A DNA stretch of 44,502 bases from Isosphaeraceae bacterium (GTDB taxonomy: Bacteria; Planctomycetota; Planctomycetia; Isosphaerales; Isosphaeraceae), in contig JANXSX010000218.1 in the NCBI GenBank assembly GCA_025356475.1, positions 1 to 44,502 of the forward strand. The letters are read 5' to 3'. Each line of letters starts with the position of its first letter. Positions within the stretch are counted from its first letter, which is position 1. Below are positions 16,035 through 25,384 of this stretch, one piece after another. The translations under genes were made by a program, and so were the position numbers. The notes under the pieces were generated by a model. It did no database searches. It worked only from the letters and a program-made list of their open reading frames with translations, and had not been told where the DNA came from.

Positions 16035-18935
16035 ATGAGTGACATCGACCAGGGACGGTTGCAAGACCAGCTCAACTTTCAGACCGATTCGGAGGTCCGA
16101 TTTGACAAGGGGTCCCGAGGTCTCTACTCGACCGACGCAAGCCTTTACCAGATCGAACCGAGGGGTGTGGTCATTCCTCGTTCCAAGCTCGATCTCGTCA
16201 AGGCCGTGAAACTTGCGACCGACGCAGGTGTCTCAGTGGTAGCGCGGGGGGCCGCGACGAGTCTCTCCGGCCAGACGATCGGCGAGGGGTTGATCCTGGA
16301 TCTATCCAAGTATCTCAATCGGATCGGTATCGTCGATCGTTCCAAGATGACAGTCAGAGTCGAGCCCGGCGTCGTTCTTGATCAACTCAATGCTCACTTG
16401 AAGCCATTGGGTCTGATGTTCGGTCCTGATGTCTCCACCAGCGATCGGGCGACATTGGGTGGGATGATCGGCAACAATTCGGCAGGGGCTCGATCGCTGA
16501 AGTACGGAAAGACCGTTGACCACGTCAGGTCTGTAGATGTCGTCTTGAGCGATGGCAGTACCGCAACGTTCGGGCCGGTCACGCCGGATGAGTTGGAAAG
16601 CCTCTGCCGACGCGAGGATCTGGTCGGCAACATCTACCGGACGACTCGTGAGGTTGTGAAAACACATGAGCAGGCGATCCGAGAGCGGTATCCACGCATT
16701 CTTCGAAGGGTGAGTGGATACAATCTTGATGAGTTGATCTCAGGACTCTCAGTACGTGCCCCTGGCTGGATTGATGAGCCATGGACCTTCAATCTCGCTC
16801 GCCTGATCGTCGGGTCGGAAGGGACGCTCGGGGTCTTGACGGGGGCCGAGGTGAACGTGGTGCCAATTCCCCCGGCGCAGGGACTGGTCGTCCTCTCCTT
16901 CAGCACAATCCCAGCCGCCTTGGAACGACTGGAAGAGATCGTCGCCACCGGACCTGCTGCCGTTGAGATGTTGGATAGGATGATCCTCGACCTCGCGGCA
17001 TCAAACCCTGCATATGCCAGGTACGTCACCTTCGCGGAAGGACGCCCTGCGGCCGTTCTTGCGGCCCAGTTCTATGCGGATTCCCAGGCTGAACTCGAGG
17101 ACAAGGCTGAACGACTCGCTCGACTCTTCGCAGGGCGTCCTGAAGTACTAGGGATTCGTAAGAGCCTGACAGCCGCAGCGAAGGACGATTTCTGGAAAGT
17201 TCGCAAAGCTGGTTTCTCTCTGCTGATGGCAATGGTGGGCGATGCCAAGCCGATCGCATTCGTCGAGGATACGGCGGTTGCCCCTGGCAAGTTACCCGAG
17301 TTCTACCACCGATTCGAGCAGATTGTCCGATCTCAAGGGGTCGAAGCGGCGGTCTATGGACATGCAGATGTCGGTTGTTTGCATATCCGTCCGATTATTG
17401 ACATTAAGACGATGCGAGGGGTCGACCAGGTTCGAATCATCTCCCGAGAGGTCAGTAACTTGGTGGCGGAGTTTGGCGGGGCGATGAGCGGCGAGCATGG
17501 CGATGGCCTCGCACGAAGTGCTTGGAATCAAAAGCTGTTCGGTGACGAGGTCTATCATGCCTTCGAGACGATCAAGAATGTGTTTGACCCCAAGCACCTG
17601 CTCAATCCAGGCAAGGTCGTGGCCCATCCCGACCCAGGCTCAAATCTCCGGCTCGGCCCACTGTCGTATCATACTCATGAGCCGGAATCGACGATGCTGG
17701 ACTTCTCGAACCAGGGGGGTTACGCCCGAGCGATCGAGCTCTGTTCGGGTGTTGGAGCCTGCCGAAAGACCGATACGGGGACAATGTGCCCGAGCTATAT
17801 GGTCACGCGCGACGAGGATCACTCAACGCGTGGCCGAGCCAACGCCCTGCGTTTGATGATCTCGGGACAAGTTCCCAACGATGATGCGACTCTGGCAAGC
17901 GCCATGGATCTCTGCCTCCAATGCAAGGCATGCAAAACCGAGTGCCCATCGGGCGTAGATCTCGCCAAGCTGAAGGCCGAATATCTCTACCAGTCGAACC
18001 TGGGAAAGACCCCTAAGCTCTCACACTTGCTGATGGGAAATATCCACACGATGAGCCGACTGGGTTCGGCCACGGCTCCCCTGGCCAATTGGACTCTCAA
18101 ACAGCGCTGGTTCAAGTTGATTCTAGAGATGGTGGCCGGTATCGAGTCCCAACGGACTCTGCCGACGTTCGCACGAATCAATCTCAAGAGTTGGTTTGCG
18201 AGACACCCGATTGATTCTCGCGCGGGATCGCGAGGTAAGGTTGTCCTCATGGATGATTGCTTTACGACTTACAACAATCCCGAAGTCGGTCAGGCAGCGG
18301 TCAAGGTTCTTGAGGCGGCGGGGTATTCGGTCGAACTCGCTGGGATCGAGTGCTGCGGCAGGGCTGCGATCTCCAAGGGCTTGCTTCCCCAGGCGCGTCT
18401 GCTCGCTCGGTCGACCGTCGACCGGCTGATTGGTCACGCTCGACGCGGAACCCCGATCCTGGGCTGTGAGCCTTCGTGTTTATTGACACTTGTGGATGAA
18501 TACAAAGACTTTCGTCTTGGTCCTGAAGCCGAAGTTCTGGCCAAGGCGGCGAGGTTGGTGGATGCCTTCGTGGCTGAAATTCCCGACCTTCCCCTCGATC
18601 CGCTCGACGCGAAAATCCTCGTGCATGGTCATTGTCAACAGAAGGCGTTAGTCGGGACGGCGGGGACTGTCGCGGCGCTCGCTCGGATTCCCGGCGTTCG
18701 CATTCAGGAGCTTGACTCCGGTTGCTGTGGAATGGCCGGTTCGTTCGGATACGAGCTCGGGCATTACGAGGTAAGCGTCGCCCTGGCCAATCGCGTCCTC
18801 TTGCCGGCGACGAAGGCAGATCCGCAGGCGATCCTTGCAGCCCCAGGTTTCTCCTGCCGCAGTCAAGTTCACGGCTTGGGGAACGTCGACGCAAAGCACC
18901 CCATCGAGATTATCGCTGCGCAAATCCGAGGGTGA
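16035..18935 (+). CDS. FAD/Fe-S D-2-hydroxyacid dehydrogenase (YdiJ-like)
   Basis: The protein has 966 residues in three parts. First, a PCMH-type FAD domain (about 40-280: ARGAATSLSGQTI, SDRATLGGMIGNNSAGARS) with the FAD-linked oxidase C-terminal domain (280-535: YGHADVGCLHIRP, GEHGDG). Second, a ferredoxin-like domain with two cysteine clusters (about 570-585 CSGVGACRK...MCPSY, and 626-637 CLQCKACKTECP). Third, a domain with two CCG motifs (ECCGRAAI near 772, GCCGMAGSFG near 895). This is the layout of E. coli YdiJ, reported as a D-2-hydroxyglutarate dehydrogenase, and of fused glycolate/D-lactate dehydrogenases. The electron acceptor is probably a quinone. Substrate not certain. Confidence 0.88.
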   Translation: MSDIDQGRLQDQLNFQTDSEVRFDKGSRGLYSTDASLYQIEPRGVVIPRSKLDLVKAVKLATDAGVSVVARGAATSLSGQTIGEGLILDLSKYLNRIGIVDRSKMTVRVEPGVVLDQLNAHLKPLGLMFGPDVSTSDRATLGGMIGNNSAGARSLKYGKTVDHVRSVDVVLSDGSTATFGPVTPDELESLCRREDLVGNIYRTTREVVKTHEQAIRERYPRILRRVSGYNLDELISGLSVRAPGWIDEPWTFNLARLIVGSEGTLGVLTGAEVNVVPIPPAQGLVVLSFSTIPAALERLEEIVATGPAAVEMLDRMILDLAASNPAYARYVTFAEGRPAAVLAAQFYADSQAELEDKAERLARLFAGRPEVLGIRKSLTAAAKDDFWKVRKAGFSLLMAMVGDAKPIAFVEDTAVAPGKLPEFYHRFEQIVRSQGVEAAVYGHADVGCLHIRPIIDIKTMRGVDQVRIISREVSNLVAEFGGAMSGEHGDGLARSAWNQKLFGDEVYHAFETIKNVFDPKHLLNPGKVVAHPDPGSNLRLGPLSYHTHEPESTMLDFSNQGGYARAIELCSGVGACRKTDTGTMCPSYMVTRDEDHSTRGRANALRLMISGQVPNDDATLASAMDLCLQCKACKTECPSGVDLAKLKAEYLYQSNLGKTPKLSHLLMGNIHTMSRLGSATAPLANWTLKQRWFKLILEMVAGIESQRTLPTFARINLKSWFARHPIDSRAGSRGKVVLMDDCFTTYNNPEVGQAAVKVLEAAGYSVELAGIECCGRAAISKGLLPQARLLARSTVDRLIGHARRGTPILGCEPSCLLTLVDEYKDFRLGPEAEVLAKAARLVDAFVAEIPDLPLDPLDAKILVHGHCQQKALVGTAGTVAALARIPGVRIQELDSGCCGMAGSFGYELGHYEVSVALANRVLLPATKADPQAILAAPGFSCRSQVHGLGNVDAKHPIEIIAAQIRG

Positions 18936-19107
18936 CCTACCGATTAAGCGACAATCTCTCGCGATGGACGTCCTAGAAACGTGACGGACTGGTATCTATC
19001 GGCATAAGATCGGTTTGTCGATCCGACCCGTGAACGTGGTTCGGATTGGGATTAATTTTAAGACATCCTCTCGCGTTCGTCGGACGGTCCCGATAGATTA
19101 AGAATTA

Positions 19108-19121
19108 GGACAGTTCTGTCC
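19108..19121 (+). promoter_or_regulatory. Palindrome upstream of DUF1559 gene
   Basis: GGACAG-TT-CTGTCC is a perfect 14-base inverted repeat located 30 bases before the likely -10 element. Position fits an operator; the regulator is unknown. Confidence 0.35.
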
Positions 19122-19150
19122 CAACATCTCATCATCGCCCTGATTCGATG

Positions 19151-19156
19151 TATACT
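19151..19156 (+). promoter_or_regulatory. Likely -10 element of the second DUF1559 gene
   Basis: TATACT (five of six consensus bases) is preceded by TG and lies 28 bases before the start codon, with GAGGAGGT as ribosome binding site in between. A -35 match is poor. Confidence 0.4.
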
Positions 19157-19184
19157 CATCCCCTGAGATTGAGGAGGTTCGCCC

Positions 19185-20219
19185 ATGCCTGCACGTCTCC
19201 GTCGCGGCTTCACGCTCATTGAGTTGTTAGTCGTCATCGCGATTATCGCGGTACTGATCGCCCTTTTACTTCCGGCGGTCCAAGCGGCCCGCGAGGCAGC
19301 TCGTCGTGCTCAATGCCTCAATAACCTCAAGCAGCTCGGCCTTGCGACTCAGAATTATCACGATGTTCATAACAGTCTCCCACCGGGTCGAATCTGGACA
19401 CCAAATGCCGGAAGCAATTTTCCTACCATCTTTGCAGGCTGCCAGGACACGACCTGGTTCGAGATGATGTTGCCGCAGTTCGAGCAGTCCACATTGGCGA
19501 ATGCGTTCAACTTTGACCTCGGGGCCGAGGGTTATCTGGGACCGGGCCTGGCCGCAGCCGCCGGGATGTTCGCGAACTCCACAGTGGCCGCCACCAAGAT
19601 TTCGGTCTTTCAATGTCCCAGCGATCGCAGCAACACATTCAAGATTAATCCTGGGTATGCGGGAGGCGCGCTCAGCGGGCCGACCTTCACAAAGGGGAAC
19701 TACGCGGCGAGTTGGGGAAATACCAACTGGGGTGGCGGTAAGGGTGGGGTTCTCCAGGCGAATTACATGAAGTCGGCGTTTGGACAGGAAGGTAATATTG
19801 GCCTGCGAAGCATGACCGACGGGTCGAGCAATACGATCACGATCGGTGAAGTCCTTCAAGGAAGTCAATCCGATATCCGAGGTGTGATGTGGTCAAGTGT
19901 CTCGGGCGGCGGCTCGTTCACCACTCGATTCACTCCCAACGGCTTGAAAGACTTCTATAACCTCAAGAACGGCTTCGATCAGGCTCCCAATAATCCAGGC
20001 CTCTTTTGCGATAGCGAGCCTGTGCAACAGCTTCCTTGCCAGGCTGGCAATAGTGATAGTGACTCGTTTTCGGGTTCCCGGAGTCGCCACCCTGGCGGGG
20101 TGAATTGTGTCTTTGGCGACGGTTCGGTCCGATTCATCAAGAACACCGTCAATGCCACGATCTGGAATGGTCTGGTCTCGATTGCCGGTGGGGAAGTCAT
20201 CAGCGCTGACTCATACTAA
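19185..20219 (+). CDS. DUF1559 protein with type IV pilin-like N terminus
   Basis: The 344-residue protein starts with [20 protein letters not shown] (prepilin cleavage after Gly 8), continues with [20 protein letters not shown] and ends with [16 protein letters not shown] and VISADSY, the family signatures. The central beta-rich domain differs strongly from the other copy at 9447-10424 (for example a glycine-rich [15 protein letters not shown] stretch), so they are not recent duplicates. The ribosome binding site GAGGAGGT is strong. It is probably exported and processed by a prepilin peptidase. No partner gene follows except a decayed one. Confidence 0.93.
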   Translation: MPARLRRGFTLIELLVVIAIIAVLIALLLPAVQAAREAARRAQCLNNLKQLGLATQNYHDVHNSLPPGRIWTPNAGSNFPTIFAGCQDTTWFEMMLPQFEQSTLANAFNFDLGAEGYLGPGLAAAAGMFANSTVAATKISVFQCPSDRSNTFKINPGYAGGALSGPTFTKGNYAASWGNTNWGGGKGGVLQANYMKSAFGQEGNIGLRSMTDGSSNTITIGEVLQGSQSDIRGVMWSSVSGGGSFTTRFTPNGLKDFYNLKNGFDQAPNNPGLFCDSEPVQQLPCQAGNSDSDSFSGSRSRHPGGVNCVFGDGSVRFIKNTVNATIWNGLVSIAGGEVISADSY

Positions 20220-20242
20220 TGTCAGCCGATCGTGGTTCGTGG

Positions 20243-20275
20243 GGACAGGCCAAGGGGAACGACTGAGGCCTGTCT
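20243..20275 (+). terminator. Hairpin after the second DUF1559 gene
   Basis: GACAGGCC and GGCCTGTC pair perfectly with a 15-base loop, 24 bases after the stop. No U-tract follows, so termination is uncertain. Confidence 0.4.
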
Positions 20276-20312
20276 GCCACCGACCTCATCCCATCCCAGA
20301 CGAGGATCAGAG

Positions 20313-20828
20313 ATGACGACTGTGCCGGTGTTAGCTCGTGAGTTGATCGTCACCCCTCGGCGTTGCCGCTGTCTTACTTGAAGTTGCCGCAACCACGTTC
20401 TTGATAGTGGCAATCGGGTACTGATTTCGACTGCCTCGAACGATCCAGGTACAGCGACAATGCTTGCACTTCTCCCCACTCTCATGATGTCCGTGTCGTC
20501 AGCAATCCCTAGCTTTCGAGTCCAATTCGACATCACTCTCTTCTCGGGATTGCTTTCGCCATCGATCATCATCTGGCTTACCGAATTCTCCTATAGAGAT
20601 GTTCAATCGATCGTGGCTGACCCCTGGAACTTTCCTTACCTTCGAGCTATCGGATTACCCGTAAGCTCGGAGAGCGTCCCAGTTAGCCTGACCTGCCTAC
20701 TTGGGATCATCATTCCAATCAATGCCGGTATGTTAGTAATGAGGTACAATGTCCAGCACTTCGATCGCCTCACAGGTCGTCCTTGGAGGAAGTCTTCTCG
20801 AATCCGCTCGACCTCCCTAGGGGTTTAG
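20313..20828 (+). pseudogene. Decayed membrane protein gene, possibly an ABC-2-type permease
   Basis: This part of the 620-base stretch between two intact genes holds a good start (ATG at 20313 with GAGGA seven bases upstream) giving MTTVPVLARELIVTPRR, the N-terminal pattern of planctomycete ABC-2 permease-like proteins. The frame is closed by TGA at 20379. The same frame is open again to 20828 with hydrophobic stretches (ITLFSGLLSPSIIIWL and SLTCLLGIIIPINAGMLVMR) and the end FDRLTGRPWRK. Another frame gives VAAVLLEVAATTFLIVAIGY at about 20360-20420. Small indels and a large internal loss explain this best. The permease link is a guess from the N terminus. Confidence 0.35.
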
Positions 20829-20842
20829 AAAACGACCGAAAC

Positions 20843-21952
20843 TCAGTGCCAGCTCCCGGAATCCGCTCCTCCGGCCCAGCCCATGACCGAGGCTGCGATG
20901 CGGTCGAGTGGCAGGACGAACTTGGCAGCTCCACGCCGGATCGCCTCGCGAGGCATACCAAACACGACCGAGGTCGCCTCGTCCTGGGCGATCGTGAGGG
21001 CCCCTGCCTCACGCATTTCCAGGAGCCCAGCCGCTCCGTCCTCGCCCATCCCGGTCATGATGATCCCGGCGGCATTGGGGCCGGCAGCCTGGGCAGCGGA
21101 TCGGAAAAGGACATCGACACTCGGTCGGAATTGACCGACGAGTGGACCGTCACGGAGTTCAACTCGATAACCAACACCTGTGCGTTGGATTAGACCATGA
21201 ACATCGGCGGGAATCACCAGGACGCGACCAGGCTGGATCGTGTCGTGATGCGTCGCCTCACTGACTTCCAGAGGGATTTTCGCATCATTGTTCAGACGAT
21301 TTGCAAAAGCACCCGTGAATCCGGTCGGCATGTGGATCACGATCACAATCCCGGGCGCGTCGGTTGGATAGAAGGTCAACAGCCTTTGGATGGCCTGAAC
21401 GCCACCAGTACTCACCCCGACCGCGATGATTCGCTCGCCAGCCCCAGCCCCGGTTCGTGGCGAATAGGCATGTCGGGCGAGTACCGCATCTGCGGATTGT
21501 CGCCCCTCATTACCCCCAGCCACTTTGTCTTCCCGCATTGGCAGTCGACCTGCCCGGGCCGCGTTACGGATCGATTCAAGCAAGGTCTTGGACCATTCGG
21601 CGAGCTTTGTCGGATCACGCCAATCGGGCTTCTTGATGACCTCAAGAGCCCCCATCTCAAGCGCGATCACGGCCCGCTCAGCGACATCGGTACATAGAAC
21701 GACCGGTAAGGGGTGCTGACGCATCAGCTTCTTGAGGAAAGTCAACCCATCCATCCGAGGCATTTCCACGTCGAGCAAGATGACGCCTGGGACACTCTTG
21801 GCCAGGATCGCGACCGCTTCGTAGGGATCTGCCGCCAGGATCACTCGAAAGCGTGGGTCGCTCTCAATGATCTGCTTGTGACGCTGGCGGATGACTGCGC
21901 TGTCATCGACCACCAGGACGACAATCTGTGCGGACGGATCAGGAGTCACCAT
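20843..21952 (-). CDS. cheB: Chemotaxis glutamate methylesterase/response regulator CheB
   Basis: CheB removes methyl groups from receptor glutamates when phosphorylated by CheA. The 369 residues have a receiver domain (about 10-128: Asp16-Asp17, phosphosite Asp61 in ILLDVEMPRMDG, Lys107 or 108) and, after a linker of about 45 residues, the methylesterase domain (174-360) with Ser181 in GVSTGGVQ, His207 in IVIHMPTGFTGAF and Asp305 in GMGEDGAAG. All catalytic positions are present. It is the last gene of the chemosensory cluster, 9 bases after cheR. Secure. Confidence 0.96.
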   Translation of the reverse strand: MVTPDPSAQIVVLVVDDSAVIRQRHKQIIESDPRFRVILAADPYEAVAILAKSVPGVILLDVEMPRMDGLTFLKKLMRQHPLPVVLCTDVAERAVIALEMGALEVIKKPDWRDPTKLAEWSKTLLESIRNAARAGRLPMREDKVAGGNEGRQSADAVLARHAYSPRTGAGAGERIIAVGVSTGGVQAIQRLLTFYPTDAPGIVIVIHMPTGFTGAFANRLNNDAKIPLEVSEATHHDTIQPGRVLVIPADVHGLIQRTGVGYRVELRDGPLVGQFRPSVDVLFRSAAQAAGPNAAGIIMTGMGEDGAAGLLEMREAGALTIAQDEATSVVFGMPREAIRRGAAKFVLPLDRIAASVMGWAGGADSGSWH

Positions 21953-21961
21953 GAGGATCGG

Positions 21962-22828
21962 TCATTGCTCTTTTCGGTAAATGGAGGGGGCAAACTTACG
22001 GAGTGAAGCGGGGACCCCTGGTAGTATTTCACCGTTACCCATCGCTAGCCAGCCACCGACCCTCAGGTATTGAGCAAGGTGATTCAGGAGTTGCATACGC
22101 TCATCTTCTGCAAAGTAAATCGATACGTTACGACAGAAAATGGCGTGAAAATCGTTCGGTAATGGCCAGACGGGATCGCGGAGGTCGAGCCGCTTGAACT
22201 TACAGAGGTCACGAATTTCAGGCACAATGCGGTATGACCCATCACGAGGGCCAGTCCCCCGCAAGAAGAACCGACGAAGTCGAGTTGGGGAGACCCCGGT
22301 CACTTCACGCGTGTTATAGACGGCGGCAGCAGCCGTCGCAACGACCTCACTGGATAGGTCAGTCGACCAGATCTCAACCCGTTGCGGGCTCAGGTTTTGG
22401 ATGGTTTCAGCCAGCACCATGGCCATGCTGTATGGCTCTTGTCCGGTTGAGCACCCGGCCGACCAGATCCGCACGACCCCGCGGGCTTCTTTTATGGCGG
22501 GGGAAAGACGTTCGGCCATGAATGTGAAGTGGTTGGCCTCGCGGAAGAAGGCGGTGTGGTTGACGGTCGAGAGGTCGATCAGCAATTGCATGCCAAGTCC
22601 GGCGGGGTCGACTTTGAGGACCCGGTCGTGCCATAAACTGAAGCCTGGGAAGCCTTTGGCCTGGAGACGTTGTCGGAGACGAGCCTGGAGCAAGCCGAGC
22701 CGGTGCGCTTCCAGACTGATGCCAATCCGGTTGCGAAGGAACGCAATGATCGGCGCAAAGTCCCCTTCCGACCACGGTTCGGGGTCGTTAGACGAGGGCG
22801 GCGGGAGTTGCGGGTCGGAAAACGCCAC
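21962..22828 (-). CDS. cheR: Chemoreceptor methyltransferase CheR
   Basis: CheR methylates receptor glutamates using S-adenosylmethionine. Start chosen at GTG 22828, one base after the cheW stop and with GGGGGG about nine bases upstream; a longer frame to 22894 would lie inside cheW. The 288-residue protein has the N-terminal helical domain (FLRNRIGISLEAHR), the SAM motif IWSAGCSTGQEPYSMAM, EIWSTDLSSEVV, and DFHAIFCRNVSIYF, then GGWLAMGNGE. Length and motifs are normal. It is coupled to cheW and cheB by tight spacing. Confidence 0.95.
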   Translation of the reverse strand: MAFSDPQLPPPSSNDPEPWSEGDFAPIIAFLRNRIGISLEAHRLGLLQARLRQRLQAKGFPGFSLWHDRVLKVDPAGLGMQLLIDLSTVNHTAFFREANHFTFMAERLSPAIKEARGVVRIWSAGCSTGQEPYSMAMVLAETIQNLSPQRVEIWSTDLSSEVVATAAAAVYNTREVTGVSPTRLRRFFLRGTGPRDGSYRIVPEIRDLCKFKRLDLRDPVWPLPNDFHAIFCRNVSIYFAEDERMQLLNHLAQYLRVGGWLAMGNGEILPGVPASLRKFAPSIYRKEQ

Positions 22829-22829
22829 G

Positions 22830-23340
22830 TCAGAACCCCCCAGCGATCCCGATCTTTGCACCGGCCAACGCCGCGAACACACGATCGACATCAAGTACCA
22901 GCAAGAACCCCTCCTGGTGACGGATCAGTCCCCTCACAAATGGAGAAGCTTTCCCGAGACCGAGTTGAGGGGCAGGCTGAACTTCGTCGGGAGAGAAGTC
23001 CAGCACATCGGAGACACGGTCGACCAGCAGACCTGTTACGCTCACTTCGCCGTTGTTGTGCGACTCGACCATCAAGACGCAAGGGGCTCGTGTCGGGGTT
23101 GGGTCCACTGTCAGACCAAAGGGCAATCGCAGATCGTAAACTGGAACGACCTTCCCACGCAAGTTTAACACTCCACGCAACGATGGAGGCCCACCCGGCA
23201 CGTGAGTCAAAGCCCCCATGTCCAGAACCTCCTGGACGCGCATCACCTCGAGCGTGTAGTCCTCGCCACCGAGTCGAAAAATGACATACGACTGGGTGAG
23301 CGACGACTCGCTGTAGGGATCGGTGGTGGTGTCGGCCATG
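22830..23340 (-). CDS. cheW: Chemotaxis coupling protein CheW
   Basis: CheW links receptor tips to CheA in the sensory array. The protein of about 169 residues has the standard double beta barrel: YVIFRLGGEDYTLEVMRVQE, then HVPGGPPSLRGVLNLRGKVV, PVYDLRLPFGL, and VRGLIRHQEGFLLVLDVDRVF. ATG at 23340 is preferred over a TTG two codons earlier because GGAG stands nine bases before it. A C-terminal tail of about 15 residues is added. It sits between the receptor gene (156-base gap) and cheR (1 base). Confidence 0.95.
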
Positions 23341-23496
23341 ACCAAGGCTCCGGGGCAGACGGCATGCAGGCGGTTGGAGACTTTGAGACCATTTTGCAGT
23401 CGAACAGACCAGCACCCTTTACGGCCTCATCGAATGGAGGCCGGGTGAGGAGACTGGGGGTCAAGAAGCCTTCCGCTTGCGACCCCTCGATTCCAC

Positions 23497-25365
23497 TCAC
23501 ATTCTCTCAAAGTGGTCATCATCGTCCAGGTTCACCACAATTCCGCCGTGAGCGTTGTGCTGGCCTGAAGCAGGGGGATTGGCCGGCGGACCCGCGTCTC
23601 GATGATGTGCCGGCGGACTTGGCCGATTCTCAGGGGCGAGGCCCCCGGTCACCGATGGGCGATGCACCGGAGGGAGCCGACGAGCCGGGGCCGAGGGCCG
23701 TGGCGCAGGCCGGTTCCCCGAGGGGCGACCGGTCCCAGAGGGTGCTGCAAATCCGTCGTCTTCATCCACGTGGAAGAAGCTCATCAGGCTTTGCAACTTC
23801 GAGGATTCCGACGCGAGGTCGCCTGAGGTGCTCGCCAACTGATAAGAGGCGGACGCGTTTTGCTGAACGACCTCGTCGAGTTGGTTCACTCCGACATTGA
23901 TCTCGCGGATCGCCGCCATCTGCTCCTGGCTGGCAGCGGCGATCTCCTGGACGAGCTGCGAGGTCTCGCGAATCATCGGTACGATCCGCTCGAGCAGTTG
24001 ACCGGCGTTCTCGGCGACGGCGACGCTTGATGAGGCCAAGGCCCCAATCTCTTGCGCGGCCGCCCCTGACCGTTCTGCCAGCTTCCTGACCTCACCGGCC
24101 ACAACCGCGAAGCCCTTCCCTTGAGTCCCTGCGCGAGCAGCCTCAATGGCGGCGTTCAAGGCGAGCAGATTCGTCTGGTAGGCGATATCTTCGACAACGC
24201 TAATCTTCTTGGCGATCTGACGCATGGCAGTGACGGTTTCATGGACGGCCTCGCCCCCCTTCTCCGCCTGAGCACTGGCGTGATTGGCGGTCTTGGCGGT
24301 CTCTTTGGCATGCTGAGCATTGCGTCCGACCGAGGCGTCGACCGACGACAGGCTCGACGCGATCTCTTGCAGAGTCCCAGCCTGTTCAGTTGCCCCTTGC
24401 GAAAGCTGCTGGGCTGAACTGTTGAGCTGATGACTAGCGGTCGAGACAGACGAGGTCGCCATCCGAATGTCTTTGATCACGCTGGAGAGTCGCTCGACGA
24501 CCGAGTTGACCTGGGCCGCCAGCTTGCCTAGTTCATCGCTACGCGTCACGTCGGTCCGAACATCGAATCGCCCGTTTTCGAGCTTGTGGGTGACTTCGGA
24601 GATCGAGACGATCGGCTCGACGAACCGATGTGCGATAACGCCACCCAGCACGGTGATCACGACAAGATAGATGAGGCAGCCGAGCAGGGTCTTGAGCTGG
24701 AGGTCGAGGATCTTGGCGTAGGCATCGCTACGGCGAATGGCCACGATCACACCGTACTTCTGGGTGAGATTTGGCGTCTTCGCAACCTCCGGCTTGGGGG
24801 CGGCTGCATCGGCCGGTGGGGTGGGCTTGGACTCGACCGCAGACAACATATCCACACTGTCATAGCCGACGATCTCCGCGTAGTCACTGGGCCCGACGAC
24901 CTCTTCGAGACTGCTCAGCCCCGTGGCGATCTTCGAGAGGACCGTCTCGTATTCGCTCGGATGCGTGTTGACCGAGATACTGGCGATCCCTTCTTGAGAC
25001 GAGAGGCGGCGGACCGCAAGGACTTTGGCCCCGTCGGCACTTGGACTCACAAGGAGGATATGAGCCCGGGGGATCTCGAATTCTTTGGCGACATTATTGA
25101 AGAGAAGGGTCACATCTTCGGTTTTCGTTGGGTCGTAGATCGGCAGGAGGTTCCCACGCTCGTCCTTCACCGCGATCGACTTCTCGGAGATGAACTTGGA
25201 CCTGATCTCGTGGGCAGCGAACGTGGCGGCCCGTTTGATGACGCTGTCTTCCTTCTTCTTAAACTCATCCAGGCCGAAGAATGCGAAGATCGCCACGATC
25301 AGGGTCGGGATCAGGCCGAAGCCGATCAGAGAAAACATCAATTTACGTTGCAAAGGGGACTTCAT
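23497..25365 (-). CDS. Methyl-accepting chemotaxis protein with Pro-rich tail
   Basis: The 622-residue receptor has two membrane helices (10-31 and about 227-245) that frame a 195-residue extracytoplasmic sensor domain of no clear class, including a Pro/Ala-rich stretch (181-197). A HAMP domain (246-300) follows, then the signalling domain with tip [20 protein letters not shown] and conserved [13 protein letters not shown]. After FFHVDEDD comes a Pro/Arg/His-rich linker of about 85 residues ending in [11 protein letters not shown]. The end fits a flexible tether with a CheR/CheB-docking pentapeptide (consensus x-aromatic-x-x-aromatic; here HFERM). It is the only receptor in the cluster. The sensed signal is unknown. 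Confidence 0.94.
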   Translation of the reverse strand: MKSPLQRKLMFSLIGFGLIPTLIVAIFAFFGLDEFKKKEDSVIKRAATFAAHEIRSKFISEKSIAVKDERGNLLPIYDPTKTEDVTLLFNNVAKEFEIPRAHILLVSPSADGAKVLAVRRLSSQEGIASISVNTHPSEYETVLSKIATGLSSLEEVVGPSDYAEIVGYDSVDMLSAVESKPTPPADAAAPKPEVAKTPNLTQKYGVIVAIRRSDAYAKILDLQLKTLLGCLIYLVVITVLGGVIAHRFVEPIVSISEVTHKLENGRFDVRTDVTRSDELGKLAAQVNSVVERLSSVIKDIRMATSSVSTASHQLNSSAQQLSQGATEQAGTLQEIASSLSSVDASVGRNAQHAKETAKTANHASAQAEKGGEAVHETVTAMRQIAKKISVVEDIAYQTNLLALNAAIEAARAGTQGKGFAVVAGEVRKLAERSGAAAQEIGALASSSVAVAENAGQLLERIVPMIRETSQLVQEIAAASQEQMAAIREINVGVNQLDEVVQQNASASYQLASTSGDLASESSKLQSLMSFFHVDEDDGFAAPSGTGRPSGNRPAPRPSAPARRLPPVHRPSVTGGLAPENRPSPPAHHRDAGPPANPPASGQHNAHGGIVVNLDDDDHFERM

Positions 25366-25384
25366 GGACCGGAGGCCTCCGCAA

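Noticed and set aside
20222-20572. 116-residue minus-strand reading frame
   Set aside because: No motif or ribosome binding site, and it lies over the forward-strand permease-like remnant.
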